Shown here one piece after another: positions 26,508 to 37,340 of a stretch of DNA of 64,000 nucleotides; the first letter of the stretch is position 1, and each line of letters begins with the position of its first letter. Under the pieces are notes generated by a model. It was not told the DNA's origin, searched no databases, and was given only the letters and a program-made list of their open reading frames with translations. Origin of the DNA: Hydrogenophaga sp. (GTDB lineage Bacteria; Pseudomonadota; Gammaproteobacteria; Burkholderiales; Burkholderiaceae_C); contig NZ_JAILWB010000016.1 in the NCBI RefSeq assembly GCF_025699295.1, positions 55,715 through 119,714 of the forward strand. Direction: 5' to 3'. The translations under genes were made by a program, and so were the position numbers.

Positions 26508-28035
26508 GGGCGCTCTCCTCGTTCTTGTTGTGGTGCGCGGTGTCCCAGAGCCCCGACATCCATTCGCCGATGCGTTCGATGGTGGCGTCCTTGCGGTCCA
26601 GGCTGGGCGAGAGCCGCCCCTTGGCGATCACGTGCAGGCGGTCGCTGATCTCGAACAGCTCGTCGAGCTCCTCGCTCACCACCAGCACCGCGCAGCCCGC
26701 GTCGCGCAGTTTCAGAATTTCGCCACGGATCTGCGCGGCCGCGCCCACGTCCACGCCCCAGGTGGGCTGGCTCACGATCAGCAGCTTCGGCTTCGCCTCG
26801 ATCTCGCGGCCGACGATGAATTTCTGCAGGTTGCCACCCGAGAGCGACTTGGCCGCCGCGTCCGGCCCGTTGGCCTTGACCTTGTAGCGCGCAATGATGT
26901 CTTCCGCCTGGGCCTTGAGCACGCCGGTGTGGATCCAGCCGCCCGCGCCCAGCGCGTCGCCGCGCGAGAGCAGCAGGTTGTGCGCCAGCGAGAGCGTGGG
27001 CACCGCACCGCGCCCCAGGCGCTCCTCGGGCACGAAATGCAGGCCGAGCCAGCGCCGCCGGGCCGGGCCCTGGCGCGACGCGTCCTGCCCGCCCATGCGG
27101 ATGCTGCCAGCCGGCGCGCGTGTGTCCTCGCCCGAGAGGCAGAACAGCAGCTCGCTCTGGCCATTGCCCGAAACACCCGCGATGCCCACCACCTCGCCCG
27201 CGCGCACGTGCAGCGCGATGCCGCTCAGGTGCGTGCCGAACGGGTCGTCGCTCTGCAGCGTGAGGCCGCTGACCTCCAGCACGGCCGCGCCGGCGTGCAG
27301 TTCGCGAACCTCCAGCGCCGGCGGTTCGGCGCCGATCATCAGACGCGAGAGCGAGGCGTTGCTTTCCTGGCGCGGGTCGCACACGCCCGTGACCTGGCCG
27401 CCACGCAGCACGGTGCAGGCGGTGCACAGCTCGCGGATCTCGTGCAGCTTGTGGCTGATGTAGAGGATGCTGCAGCCCTCCGAGGCCAGCTTCTTCAGCA
27501 CGATGAAGAGCTTCTCGACCGCCTGGGGCGTGAGCACCGAGGTGGGTTCGTCCAGGATCAGCAGCTGCGGGTTGGTCAGCAGCGCGCGGATGATCTCCAC
27601 CCGCTGCATCTCGCCCACCGAGAGCGTGTGCACCGGGCGCGAAGGGTCGATGTCCAGCCCGTATTCGGCCGCCTTGGCGGTGATGCTCGCGCTCACCTCG
27701 GGCAGCGTGAGCGACTTGTCCAGCCCCAGCCACACGTTCTCGGCCACGGTGAGGGTGTCGAACAGGCTGAAGTGCTGGAACACCATGCTGATGCCCAGCG
27801 CGCGCGCCTCCTGCGGGTTTCGGATGTGCACCGGCTTGCCGTTGAACATCACCGAGCCCTCGTCGGGCTTGACCGAGCCATAGATGATCTTCATCAGCGT
27901 GGACTTGCCCGCGCCGTTCTCGCCCAGCACGGCATGCACCTCGCCGGGTTGCACGGTGAGCGAGACGCCGCTGTTGGCCACCACGCCCGGATAGCGCTTG
28001 GTGATGCCGCTGAGCTGCAATCGTGTGGTTGTCAT
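26494..28035 (-). CDS. Nucleoside/purine ABC transporter ATP-binding protein (tandem)
   Basis: A 513-residue protein with two ABC domains. The first has Walker A GENGAGKST (about 39-47), signature LSVGEMQRVEI and Walker B LLILDEPTS; the second has a degenerate Walker A region GVSGNGQSE, signature LSGGNLQK and the KLLIVSQPTWGVD segment. This is the YufO/NupO arrangement of nucleoside importers, like RbsA. AAGGAG lies before the ATG. It is 37 bases downstream of the LysR stop, on the same strand. Confidence 0.92.
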   Translation of the reverse strand: MTTTRLQLSGITKRYPGVVANSGVSLTVQPGEVHAVLGENGAGKSTLMKIIYGSVKPDEGSVMFNGKPVHIRNPQEARALGISMVFQHFSLFDTLTVAENVWLGLDKSLTLPEVSASITAKAAEYGLDIDPSRPVHTLSVGEMQRVEIIRALLTNPQLLILDEPTSVLTPQAVEKLFIVLKKLASEGCSILYISHKLHEIRELCTACTVLRGGQVTGVCDPRQESNASLSRLMIGAEPPALEVRELHAGAAVLEVSGLTLQSDDPFGTHLSGIALHVRAGEVVGIAGVSGNGQSELLFCLSGEDTRAPAGSIRMGGQDASRQGPARRRWLGLHFVPEERLGRGAVPTLSLAHNLLLSRGDALGAGGWIHTGVLKAQAEDIIARYKVKANGPDAAAKSLSGGNLQKFIVGREIEAKPKLLIVSQPTWGVDVGAAAQIRGEILKLRDAGCAVLVVSEELDELFEISDRLHVIAKGRLSPSLDRKDATIERIGEWMSGLWDTAHHNKNEESAHAAA

Positions 28036-28072
28036 GGGTCTCCTTCTTTCTTCGTCTTTCGGGTTCGTGCGC

Positions 28073-29017
28073 TCAGTGCTCGGCGTCGGGGCGCTTGAGC
28101 GCCGCGGCCACGCTCTTGACCTGCTCGCGCAGCCAGCGCCCGGCCTTGGAGGCGTGGGTGCGCTCGTGCCAGAGCTGGTAGTACATCATTCGCGGGAACT
28201 CCACCGGGCAAGGCAGCACCTGCACCGGCAGCACGCCGGTGAAACGGTCGCAGTACTGGCGCCCGGTGGTCAGCACCAGCAGGGTGCCCGCCACCATGGC
28301 CGGAATCAGCCCGAAATGCGGGCAGCGCGCGGTGAGGTTGCGCGTCAGGCCCAGCGTGGCCAGGTGCTCGTCGATGAAGCCGCGCGCCCCGGGGTGGGTG
28401 GGCGTGGGCGCGATGTGCTCGGCACCCAGCCAGGCCTCCACGTCCCAGCCGCGCCGCACGGCCGGGTGCTGGCTGGACACCAGGCACACCACCTCGTCGC
28501 CGAACAGGCGGCCCAGGTGCAGGTCGTCCGGCGGCTGCGACCAGTTGCCGATCACCACGTCCACATCGCCCTGCGCCAGGTGGTTGCGGTAGTCGGAATC
28601 GCGCGAGAGCGGATGGATGTCGATGGTGCAGTTCGGCGCCTGGCTCTTGATCTGACTCACCAGCTGCGGCAGGAACAGCGGGTCCATGTAGTCGCTGGCG
28701 GCCAGGCTGAAGCTGTGGTGCGCGGTGGCGGGGTCGAAACTGCGCGCGTCGGAGAACAGCACCTCGGCGCTGCGCAGGATGTCGGCCGCCGGCTCGATCA
28801 TGCGCAAACCCGCCACCGTGGGCACCATGCCCGAGCCCGAGCGCACCAGAAGGGGGTCTCCGGCGAGTTCGCGCAGGCGCTTGAGCGCCGCACTGACCGC
28901 TGGCTGGTACATGCCCAGGCGCAGCGCCGCGCGCGACACGCTGCGCTCGGTGAGCACGGTGTGGAGCACGCGGATCAGGTGCAGGTCAATCTTGTCGAAC
29001 ATGGAGACGTATTTCAT
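28073..29017 (-). CDS. LysR-family regulator of the purine genes
   Basis: A 314-residue LysR regulator with an N-terminal helix-turn-helix (SVSRAALRLGMYQPAVSAALKRLRE) and a substrate-binding domain. It is divergent from xdhA, with 94 bases between, and directly upstream of the ABC transporter genes. It most likely controls both sides in response to a purine intermediate through the inverted repeat at 29060. Two in-frame ATGs exist (29017 and 29002); the longer form is given. Confidence 0.87.
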   Translation of the reverse strand: MKYVSMFDKIDLHLIRVLHTVLTERSVSRAALRLGMYQPAVSAALKRLRELAGDPLLVRSGSGMVPTVAGLRMIEPAADILRSAEVLFSDARSFDPATAHHSFSLAASDYMDPLFLPQLVSQIKSQAPNCTIDIHPLSRDSDYRNHLAQGDVDVVIGNWSQPPDDLHLGRLFGDEVVCLVSSQHPAVRRGWDVEAWLGAEHIAPTPTHPGARGFIDEHLATLGLTRNLTARCPHFGLIPAMVAGTLLVLTTGRQYCDRFTGVLPVQVLPCPVEFPRMMYYQLWHERTHASKAGRWLREQVKSVAAALKRPDAEH

Positions 29018-29059
29018 ACCCTTGTCGTATGCGGTTGAATGGTCTTTTGGGCATTCCGG

Positions 29060-29079
29060 ACATATGGCTGAGCATATGT
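29060..29079. promoter_or_regulatory. Inverted repeat between LysR gene and xdhA
   Basis: ACATATG (29060-29066) and CATATGT (29073-29079) are perfect inverted arms around GCTGAG, and include a T-N11-A LysR-type core. The site lies about 40 bases from both starts, the expected place for a LysR protein that controls xdhAB and itself. Confidence 0.6.
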
Positions 29080-29111
29080 TGTGCCATGGGTGCAGCGCTA
29101 TGCTGGCACGC

Positions 29112-30601
<1,490 letters not shown>

Positions 30602-30605
<4 letters not shown>

Positions 30606-32986
30606 ACGCGCCCGACAAGATCACGGCCCTGACCAGCCCGAGCCCGCGCGCCGCCGGCGTCTCGCGCTTCCACGAAAGCGCGCGCGCCCAGGTGGCCGGT
30701 GGTGCCACCTACATCGACGACATCCCCGAGGTGCGGGGCACGCTGCACGCCGCCCCGGTGTGCTCGCCCGTCGCGCACGGCAGGCTGCGCGGCGTGGACG
30801 CCACCGCCGCGCTGGCGCTGCCCGGTGTGCGTGGCCTCTTCGGCGCGGCCGACATCCCCGGCGACAAGACCCTGGCCGCCTTCGCGCACGACGAGCCCGT
30901 GTTCGCCAGCGAGACCGTGCAGTTCATCGGCCAGGTGGTGGCCGTGGTCGTGGCCGACGACGTGATGACCGCGCGCCGCGCCGCGCGCCTCGTCCAGCTC
31001 GACATCGAACCCCTGCCCGCCGTGCTCACGGTGCACGACGCGCACGCGCGGCAAAGCTACGTGCTGCCACCGGTGCACGTGAACCGCGGCGACGCGCAGG
31101 CCGCGCTGGCACGCGCACCGCACGTGCTGGAGGGTCGCTTCGAGATCGGTGGCCAGGAACACTTCTACCTCGAAGGCCAGGTCGCCTACGTGCTGCCACT
31201 GGAGCAGGACCAGTGGTGGGTGTACTCCAGCACCCAGCACCCGGGCGAGGTGCAGCACTGGGTGTCGCACGCGCTGGGCATTCACAACCACGCCGTCACG
31301 GTGGAGTGCCGGCGCATGGGCGGTGGCTTCGGCGGCAAGGAAACGCAGGCCGGCCACCTGGCCGTGTGGGCCGCCGTGGCCGCGCGCCAGCTGGGCTGCG
31401 CGGTCAAGCTGCGGCTGGACCGCGACGACGACTTCATGATCACCGGCAAGCGCCACCCCTTCGCCTACCACTACCGCGCCGGTTACGACGAGACCGGTCT
31501 GCTCTGCGGGCTGGAGCTGGAGATGCTGGCCAATTGCGGCTTTTCTGCCGACCTGTCGGGCCCGGTGGCCGACCGCGCGATCTTCCATGCCGACAACGCC
31601 TACTTCCTGGAAGACGTGGCGATCAGCTCCTACCGCTGCAAGACGAACACCCAGAGCCACACCGCGTTTCGCGGCTTTGGCGGCCCGCAGGGTGTGATCG
31701 TGATCGAGCGCATCCTGAGCGACATCGCGCGCCAGCTCGGCATGGACCCGCTGGACGTGCGCCTGCGCAATGTGTACAGCGATGAACCCACCTCGGGGGC
31801 CCTTCGACAAGCTCAGGGCGAACGGGGGGTAGCCGTTCGGGCTGAGCCTGTCGAAGCCCTTGCGCGACGCAACGTCACGCACTACCAGATGCAGGTGGAG
31901 GACAACATCCTCGAACCGCTCATGACCACGCTGGCGCAGACCAGCCGCTACCGCGAGCGCCGCGGCGAGATCGCGGCCTGGAACGCGCAGAGCCCGGTCA
32001 TCCGCAAGGGCATCGCGCTCACGCCGGTGAAGTTCGGCATCAGCTTCACCGCCACGCTGTTCAACCAGGCCGGCGCGCTGGTGCACGTCTACACCGACGG
32101 CAGCGTGCAGGTGAACCACGGCGGCACAGAAATGGGCCAGGGCCTCAACACCAAGGTGGCCGCCATCGTGGCCGACGAACTCGGCGTGCCGTTCGAGCGC
32201 GTACTGTCCACCGCGTCCGACACCAGCAAGGTGCCCAACGCCAGCGCCACCGCCGCCAGCAGCGGCACCGACCTGAACGGCCGCGCCGCGCAGTTCGCCG
32301 CCCGCCATGTGCGCGACAACCTCGCCGCCTTCGTCGCCGGCCTGGACGGCTGCGGCGCGGGTGCGGTGCGCTTCGAAGGCGGCCAGGTGATCTCACCCAG
32401 GACCACCCGTGCATTCAATGACGTGGTGAGCGCCGCGTACGCCAACCGCATCCAGCTCTGGAGCGACGGCTTCTACCGCACGCCCAAGATCCATTACGAC
32501 AAGACCACCCTCACCGGCCGGCCGTTCTACTACTTCGCCTACGGCGCGGCGGTTACCGAGGTCGCCATCGACACCCTCACCGGCGAAAACCGCGTGCTCA
32601 AGGTCGACATCCTTCACGACGTGGGCCACAGCATCAACCCGGCCATCGACATCGGCCAGATCGAAGGCGGCTTCGTGCAGGGCATGGGCTGGCTCACCAC
32701 CGAGCAACTCGTCTGGAACGACAAAGGCTACCTGCAGACCCACGCCCCCAGCACCTACAAGATCCCCGCCACCGGCGACGTGCCCGAACACTTCAAGGTC
32801 GAGCTCTGGCCCGAGCCCAACCGCGAAGACAACGTGCACGGCAGCAAGGCCGTGGGCGAGCCCCCGTTCATGCTGGCGATCAGCGTGTTCGAGGCGCTGC
32901 GCGACGCGGTGGCCCAGGCGGGCGGCCAGCCCGAGGGGATGCATGCGCCGGCAACGGCGGAAGAGGTGCTGAAGGCCCTGGGTTGA
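30602..32986 (+). CDS. xdhB: Xanthine dehydrogenase molybdenum subunit, with in-frame repeat insertion
   Basis: A 794-residue molybdopterin subunit that hydroxylates hypoxanthine and xanthine. Typical segments are GQEHFYLEGQ, MGGGFGGKE, AFRGFGGPQG, GGTEMGQGLN and VGEPPFMLAISVFEALRDA, the last near the catalytic glutamate. Between NVYSDEP and RRNVTHYQM, where homologues have a short loop, about 22 extra residues (ALRQAQGERG...VRAEPVEAL) are encoded by a palindromic repeat at 31797-31860 that keeps the frame. No xdhC-like maturation gene follows; a DUF72 gene on the other strand comes next, so the cofactor-inserting protein must be encoded elsewhere. Confidence 0.93.
31797..31860. repeat. Palindromic REP-like repeat inserted in frame in xdhB
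   Basis: The left arm (31802-31825, starting CTTCGACAAGCTCAG) and right arm (31833-31856, ending CTGTCGAAG) are inverted copies with 21 of 24 positions matching. From memory, CTTCGACARGCTCAG...CGAACGG is a widespread dispersed palindrome of proteobacterial genomes, normally intergenic. Here it is translated as part of XdhB. Confidence 0.75.
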
Positions 32987-33043
32987 GGCGGATCACGGGA
33001 ATCGAACGACCCGATGGAGGCGTCCGAGGCCCGGCCGCACGGG

Positions 33044-33865
33044 TCAGGGGAGCGCCTTCAACCGCTCGATCAGCGCCACCGCCGCGGCCGGCGCGCGCTC
33101 CTTCGCGCCGCTGATGAAGAACATGAACACGTCGCGGGCACCCACCTTTGTGCCTGGCTTGTCCACGCGCGGTACGTCGGCGGGCTCGCCACCGGAGGCC
33201 CAGGTCCTGGCGGCCTCGGCCCAGCGGTCCAGCGCTTTCGGCGCATAACCGGTTTTCACCTTCGGGTCGGTGCGCATCATGCGCGCGTAGACGAAGTCGC
33301 CGGTCAGGTCGGCAAACGAGGGGTAGTCATCCGAATCGGTGAACACCGTGGCGCAGCGGTGCTTGCGCGCGAGCGCGAGGTAGGCCGGGTCCATGAAGCT
33401 GGGGTGCCGCACGTCCAGCGCATGGCGCAACGGCAGGCCATCCACCTGGTCGGGCAGCAATTCCAGGAAGGCCTCGAAGTCCGACGGGTCGAACAGCTTG
33501 GTCGGCGCGAACTGCCACACGATCGGTCCCAGTTTGGGTCCGAGCTCGCTCAGGCCGCTGCCGATGAAGCGCTCGATCGACCCGCCCGCCTCGGCCAGCA
33601 CCCGGCGGTTGGTGGTGAAGCGGTTGGCCTTGAGCGAGAACACGAAGCCGTCCGGCGTCTCGTCGCGCCACTTCGCGAAGGTCGGCGGCTTGAAGGTGCT
33701 GTAGTAGGTGCCGTTGACTTCGATGGCCGTCAGTTGCGTGCTGGCGTAGGCCAGCTCCTTGCTGTGCGCGAGACCCCTGGGGTAGAAGTTGTTGCGCCAG
33801 GGTTCGTACGTCCACCCGCCGACACCCGACCTGATCGTGCCCGACACCGCTGCCTTCCTGGCCAT
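33044..33865 (-). CDS. DUF72 (YecE-like) protein
   Basis: A 273-residue protein of the DUF72 family, a TIM-barrel-like fold of unknown function. The N-terminal GVGGWTYEPWRNNFYPRG, the EVNGTYYSTFKPPTFAKWRDETP segment and ALDVRHPSF are characteristic. GGAG precedes the ATG at 33865. It converges with xdhB and seems unrelated to purine metabolism. The 224 bases from its start to the next gene show no clear feature. Confidence 0.85.
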   Translation of the reverse strand: MARKAAVSGTIRSGVGGWTYEPWRNNFYPRGLAHSKELAYASTQLTAIEVNGTYYSTFKPPTFAKWRDETPDGFVFSLKANRFTTNRRVLAEAGGSIERFIGSGLSELGPKLGPIVWQFAPTKLFDPSDFEAFLELLPDQVDGLPLRHALDVRHPSFMDPAYLALARKHRCATVFTDSDDYPSFADLTGDFVYARMMRTDPKVKTGYAPKALDRWAEAARTWASGGEPADVPRVDKPGTKVGARDVFMFFISGAKERAPAAAVALIERLKALP

Positions 33866-34089
33866 TTGCGCTCTCCTTGAACAGGTTTACACCACCGACT
33901 CCGCCGGATTCTGCGCCCCACGCGCAGTCTGGTCGTTTGGGTGGCGGAATCATGTCTGCCTTCGTGGCGGGCGCGGTGTCGGGTGTGCCGATTGCCGTGC
34001 CCGGCTTCGTCCTGCGCCGTACAGGCTTGGGACCGGCTGAAGGGCGTGGTACCGTTTGAAGCCGTATTCAACATGATGAACCGACGTAC

Positions 34090-35433
34090 ATGCCCCTTGC
34101 CTCGCTGAAGGACCGCATTGAATCGCTGGTCTGGACACCTGCCCGCGACACCGGCTTGCTGCGGCTGGCGCGCACCGTCCTGATCCTGGGCCGGGACCTG
34201 GCCTTCGGGCAGCTCACGCTGCGTGCGATGGGCCTGGTCTATACCACGCTGCTGTCCATCGTGCCGCTGCTGGCGCTGAGCTTTTCGGTGCTCAAGGCAT
34301 TTGGCGTCACGAACCAGATCCAGCCGATGTTGCTGAACCTGCTCGCGCCGCTGGGCGAGAAGGGCGGCGAGATCGCACTGCGCATCACCGGGTTCATCGA
34401 GAACATGAACGTCGGCGTGCTCGGCGCGGTCGGCCTTGCGCTGCTGCTGTACACCTCGATCTCGCTGATCCAGAAGATCGAGGAGTCGCTGAACTTCATC
34501 TGGCACGCGCCGCGCACGCGCCCGCTGGGCGAACGGTTCACGCGGTACCTGACGGTGCTGATGGTCGGCCCCATCCTGGTGTTTTCCGCGCTGGGCGCCA
34601 CCGCGACGCTGATGAGCATCGAACTGGTGCAGGGGCTCATGGAGCTCGACGTGTTGAGCCAGCTGGCGCAGGCGCTCAGCCGGCTGGTGCCCTACCTGCT
34701 GATCACCGCGGCCTTCACCTTCATCTACCTGTTCATGCCCAACACGCGCGTGCGCCTGTGGCCGGCCCTGGTGGGTGGTGCCGTGGGCGGTATCGCGTGG
34801 CAGACGGCAGGCTGGGCCTTCGCGCTGTTCATCGCCACCTCGAACAACTACGCGGCCATCTATGCCAGCTTCGCGATCCTGATCCTGTTCATGATCTGGC
34901 TTTACCTGAGCTGGCTGGTGCTGCTGTTCGGTGCCAGCGTGGCGTTCTACGTGCAGCACCCGGAGTACCTGTACCTGCGCGGCGGCGAGCCGCGCCTGAG
35001 CAACCGCATGCGCGAGCTGCTGGCCCTGGCGATCATGGAACGGGTGGCCAGGCGCTTCATTCACGGTGAGGCCGCTCCGTCGCAGGAAGCACTCACCCAG
35101 CACCTGAAGGTGCCGGGGCATGTGCTGATGGTGGTGCTCGACGAGCTTGAGCGCAAGGCGCTGGTGGTCGCAACAGCCGATGAGCCGTGCGTGTACCTGC
35201 CGGCGCGCAGCCCGGCCCGCATCCTGCTGGCCGAAGTGCTGGACGCGGTGCGCGCCGCCGACGAAGACGGCTTCCTGTCACCCTCGGTGGTGCCGACGCC
35301 GGCCGCGGTGGACGGGCTGGTCACGCAGCTGCAGCAGGCGGCGGCCAGCTCGCTGGCCGGCATGAGCCTGCACGACCTCGTCCAGCAAGGCGACGGCGCG
35401 CAGGCGAGCCCTTCGTCAGCGACTCAGGCTTGA
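34090..35433 (+). CDS. YihY/BrkB-family inner membrane protein
   Basis: A 447-residue membrane protein of the YihY/virulence factor BrkB (formerly RNase BN) family. About six hydrophobic segments in the first 290 residues include RAMGLVYTTLLSIVPLLALSF and YAAIYASFAILILFMIWLY, the family hallmarks. The C-terminal 150 residues are soluble and look like a winged-helix segment (QEALTQHLKVPGHVLMVVLDELERKALV). The old RNase annotation is not supported for the family. Its role in the envelope is unknown. Confidence 0.87.
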   Translation: MPLASLKDRIESLVWTPARDTGLLRLARTVLILGRDLAFGQLTLRAMGLVYTTLLSIVPLLALSFSVLKAFGVTNQIQPMLLNLLAPLGEKGGEIALRITGFIENMNVGVLGAVGLALLLYTSISLIQKIEESLNFIWHAPRTRPLGERFTRYLTVLMVGPILVFSALGATATLMSIELVQGLMELDVLSQLAQALSRLVPYLLITAAFTFIYLFMPNTRVRLWPALVGGAVGGIAWQTAGWAFALFIATSNNYAAIYASFAILILFMIWLYLSWLVLLFGASVAFYVQHPEYLYLRGGEPRLSNRMRELLALAIMERVARRFIHGEAAPSQEALTQHLKVPGHVLMVVLDELERKALVVATADEPCVYLPARSPARILLAEVLDAVRAADEDGFLSPSVVPTPAAVDGLVTQLQQAAASSLAGMSLHDLVQQGDGAQASPSSATQA

Positions 35434-35447
35434 GCGCGCACACGGGC

Positions 35448-36035
35448 TCACGCCGCCTGGCTGCCCAGCCGCCGCACCTGCGCCACCCAGCGCTGCACTT
35501 CACCCGCCTTGGGCTCGCTCGCCGGCCCCAGGTGGGTCAGCCGCGCCGGCTTGAGGCCGACGAACTCCAGGATCTGCCGGCGCAGTTGCCAGATCAGTGC
35601 GTTCTTGTAGGCCAGCCGCATGAACCAGCCGGGCGTGTCGGACGTGACGACCACCCGCGCGGTGCGGCCGGTGAGCATGGGCCTGGGCAGCCCGATGAGG
35701 GTCTTGCTGCGGGTGTCGAAGGCGCGCCCGGGCAGCAGCGTCCGGTCGAACAGGCCCTTGAGCTTGGCGGGCAGGCCGCCCCACCACATGGGCGTGGACA
35801 TCATGAAATGCTCGCTCCACGACAGGTCCTGCAGCAGCTGTTCCAGCGCGGGTTCCAGCGGCTTGGGGTCGTCGAAGTTGCCCCGGCCATAGTCGGTGTC
35901 GAAGTGCAGATCGTGCAGGTGGGTGAGGCGGACTTCGTGCCCGGCCTGGCGCGCGGCGTCGGCGTAGGCTTCGACCAGGGTTCGCGAGAGCGAACGTTCG
36001 GCCGGGTGGCCATTGAGGATGAAGATGCGCTTCAT
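35448..36035 (-). CDS. NAD(P)H:quinone oxidoreductase, flavodoxin-like
   Basis: A 195-residue FMN/FAD reductase of the NQO/KefF (flavodoxin_2) family. The N-terminal ILNGHPAERSLS binds the flavin phosphate, and MSTPMWWGGLPAKLKGLFDR is the conserved active-site segment. It likely performs two-electron reduction of quinones or other electrophiles in the cytoplasm. AGGAG lies before the ATG. It is divergent from a TetR regulator, and the gap carries three matching operators, so it is probably the regulated target. Confidence 0.88.
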   Translation of the reverse strand: MKRIFILNGHPAERSLSRTLVEAYADAARQAGHEVRLTHLHDLHFDTDYGRGNFDDPKPLEPALEQLLQDLSWSEHFMMSTPMWWGGLPAKLKGLFDRTLLPGRAFDTRSKTLIGLPRPMLTGRTARVVVTSDTPGWFMRLAYKNALIWQLRRQILEFVGLKPARLTHLGPASEPKAGEVQRWVAQVRRLGSQAA

Positions 36036-36053
36036 GGGGTTGCTCCTGTAAAA

Positions 36054-36067
36054 TTGACCGGAGTCAA
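36054..36067. promoter_or_regulatory. TetR-type operator 1 (TTGAC-N4-GTCAA)
   Basis: TTGACCGGAGTCAA, a palindrome with a four-base centre, 19 bases before the quinone reductase start. Confidence 0.65.
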
Positions 36068-36083
36068 ATTTATAGCGCTTATT

Positions 36084-36097
36084 TTGACCATGGTCAA
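36084..36097. promoter_or_regulatory. TetR-type operator 2 (perfect palindrome)
   Basis: TTGACCATGGTCAA is a perfect 14-base palindrome, 30 bases from operator 1, centred between the two divergent genes. Confidence 0.7.
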
Positions 36098-36103
36098 TTT
36101 ATT

Positions 36104-36117
36104 TTGACTTCGGTCAC
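36104..36117. promoter_or_regulatory. TetR-type operator 3
   Basis: TTGACTTCGGTCAC matches operators 1 and 2 except for the last base. It starts 20 bases after operator 2 and ends 21 bases before the tetR start codon. Confidence 0.6.
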
Positions 36118-36138
36118 TTTTCTTGTGCAGCACGCCCG

Positions 36139-36720
36139 ATGAAAAAAGCCGTTCAGCAACGCACCCTTGACACCCGCGCCCGCCTCACGGCCGTGGCGCA
36201 CGAACTCGTCACCCAGAAGGGCTTCGAGGCCCTGCGCATCGAAGAGGTGGTGCTGGGCGCGGGGGTGGCCAAGGGCACCTTCTTTGCCCATTTCAAGGAC
36301 AAGGACGAGCTGATGGACCTGCTCATCGGCGAGCGCATCAGCGCCCTGCTCGACCAGATGGCCACGCGGCCCGCCCCGCGCGACGTGGACCAGCTGGTCA
36401 AGCGCCTGCTGCCGGTGGTGGACCTGATGGCGTCCGAGCGCTATGTGTTCGACGTGATCCTGCGCCGCTCGGGCGCGGCCGCCCTGGAAGAGATCGGCCC
36501 CATCGCCCTCACCTTCGGCCGGCTGGAAGAGATCGTGGGCCAGTGGCTGGAACAGGGCGCGTTCCGCAAGGATGTGCCGAACGACATCCTGGTCGAGGGG
36601 GTGGAAGCCTTCCTGGTGCAGACCCTGGCGCTGAACTTCTGCGCCCTGCACCGCGACAAGCGCATGAAGGACCGGCTGCTGCCCTACCTGCGCGCCTGGC
36701 TGGCGCCGGTGGGCCGCTGA
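36139..36720 (+). CDS. TetR/AcrR-family regulator
   Basis: A 193-residue TetR repressor. The DNA-binding domain is LVTQKGFEALRIEEVVLGAGVAKGTFFAHFKDKDEL (about 26-60), followed by the usual helical ligand domain. It is divergent from the quinone reductase with 103 bases between, which contain three copies of TTGAC-N4-GTCAA; repression of both genes with release by an electrophile or quinone is the simplest model. Its 3' end converges with the YdcH gene. Confidence 0.88.
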   Translation: MKKAVQQRTLDTRARLTAVAHELVTQKGFEALRIEEVVLGAGVAKGTFFAHFKDKDELMDLLIGERISALLDQMATRPAPRDVDQLVKRLLPVVDLMASERYVFDVILRRSGAAALEEIGPIALTFGRLEEIVGQWLEQGAFRKDVPNDILVEGVEAFLVQTLALNFCALHRDKRMKDRLLPYLRAWLAPVGR

Positions 36721-36748
36721 GGCGCGGCGTTCGCGCCGCCAGCAGTGC

Positions 36749-36967
36749 TCAGGCGCCGCTGGCCTTCTTCAGCACGGCGTACAGCTCGTCCTTGATCTGC
36801 AGCTTCTCGCGCTTGAGCGCTTCAATCTCGAGCTGGGTGGCCACCTCGGTACCTTCCTCCATGTTCCAGATCTTCTGATCGAGTTCGTTGTGTTTGTCGA
36901 ACAGGCGCGTGAAGTGGTGGTCCTTGTGCTTCAGGCGGGTGATGAGGTCTCGGTACTCTGGAAACAT
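36749..36967 (-). CDS. YdcH (DUF465) small protein
   Basis: A 72-residue protein of the DUF465/YdcH family: FPEYRDLITRLKHKDHHFTRLFDKHNELDQKI, then a helical EIEALKREKLQIKDELY segment. These small coiled-coil proteins are widespread in proteobacteria and of unknown function. The ATG at 36967 is chosen because homologues start with MFPEYR; the open frame upstream is not of this type. Confidence 0.87.
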   Translation of the reverse strand: MFPEYRDLITRLKHKDHHFTRLFDKHNELDQKIWNMEEGTEVATQLEIEALKREKLQIKDELYAVLKKASGA

Positions 36968-37340
36968 GGGAATGCCTTTCTCCGTGGGTGGCTGCGGGAC
37001 TTGCGAAGGCGTGGGATGCTGTGCAGGCTCCAGCGTTCCATGGCGCCCCCAGGGACATGTTGCGCGCAGCCACCCCGCGCAAACAAGTGCTTTCCGATCA
37101 AATGGACCCATTTCGGGTCATTTTTTGATCCTGTCGGGAACTCATGACCGTGCAGACCGAGCCTGCCACGTCGACTGCCGGGCGGGCCGCTTCACCTGCT
37201 GTCTGCCGGGCAGAGAGACCCACGTCGAACGGTTTCCGGACCGAGCCACTGCATCGACGTCGCAGCAACTGGCATCAGGGCGCGAACAGGAAGACAATCG
37301 GGCCCGGAGGCGAGGGATCCACTTTTTCAAGGAGATCACC
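36968..37340. other. 373-base intergenic region
   Basis: Between ydcH and the small membrane protein gene I see no conserved coding frame. It holds a terminator-like hairpin at 37105-37126, and a ribosome site (AAGGAG) at its right end for the following gene. Promoters for both divergent genes should lie here, but no clear -35/-10 pair is visible. Confidence 0.4.
37105..37126 (+). terminator. Terminator-like hairpin with six T
   Basis: GACCC (37105-37109) and GGGTC (37115-37119) flank ATTTC, and six T begin at 37121. No plus-strand gene ends just upstream, so it may instead be a leader attenuator for the small gene at 37341. Confidence 0.4.

Noticed and set aside
31797..31860. Sequencing error or frameshift in xdhB
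   Set aside because: The extra segment is an ordered palindrome of a known dispersed type and the frame continues correctly into conserved XdhB sequence on both sides.
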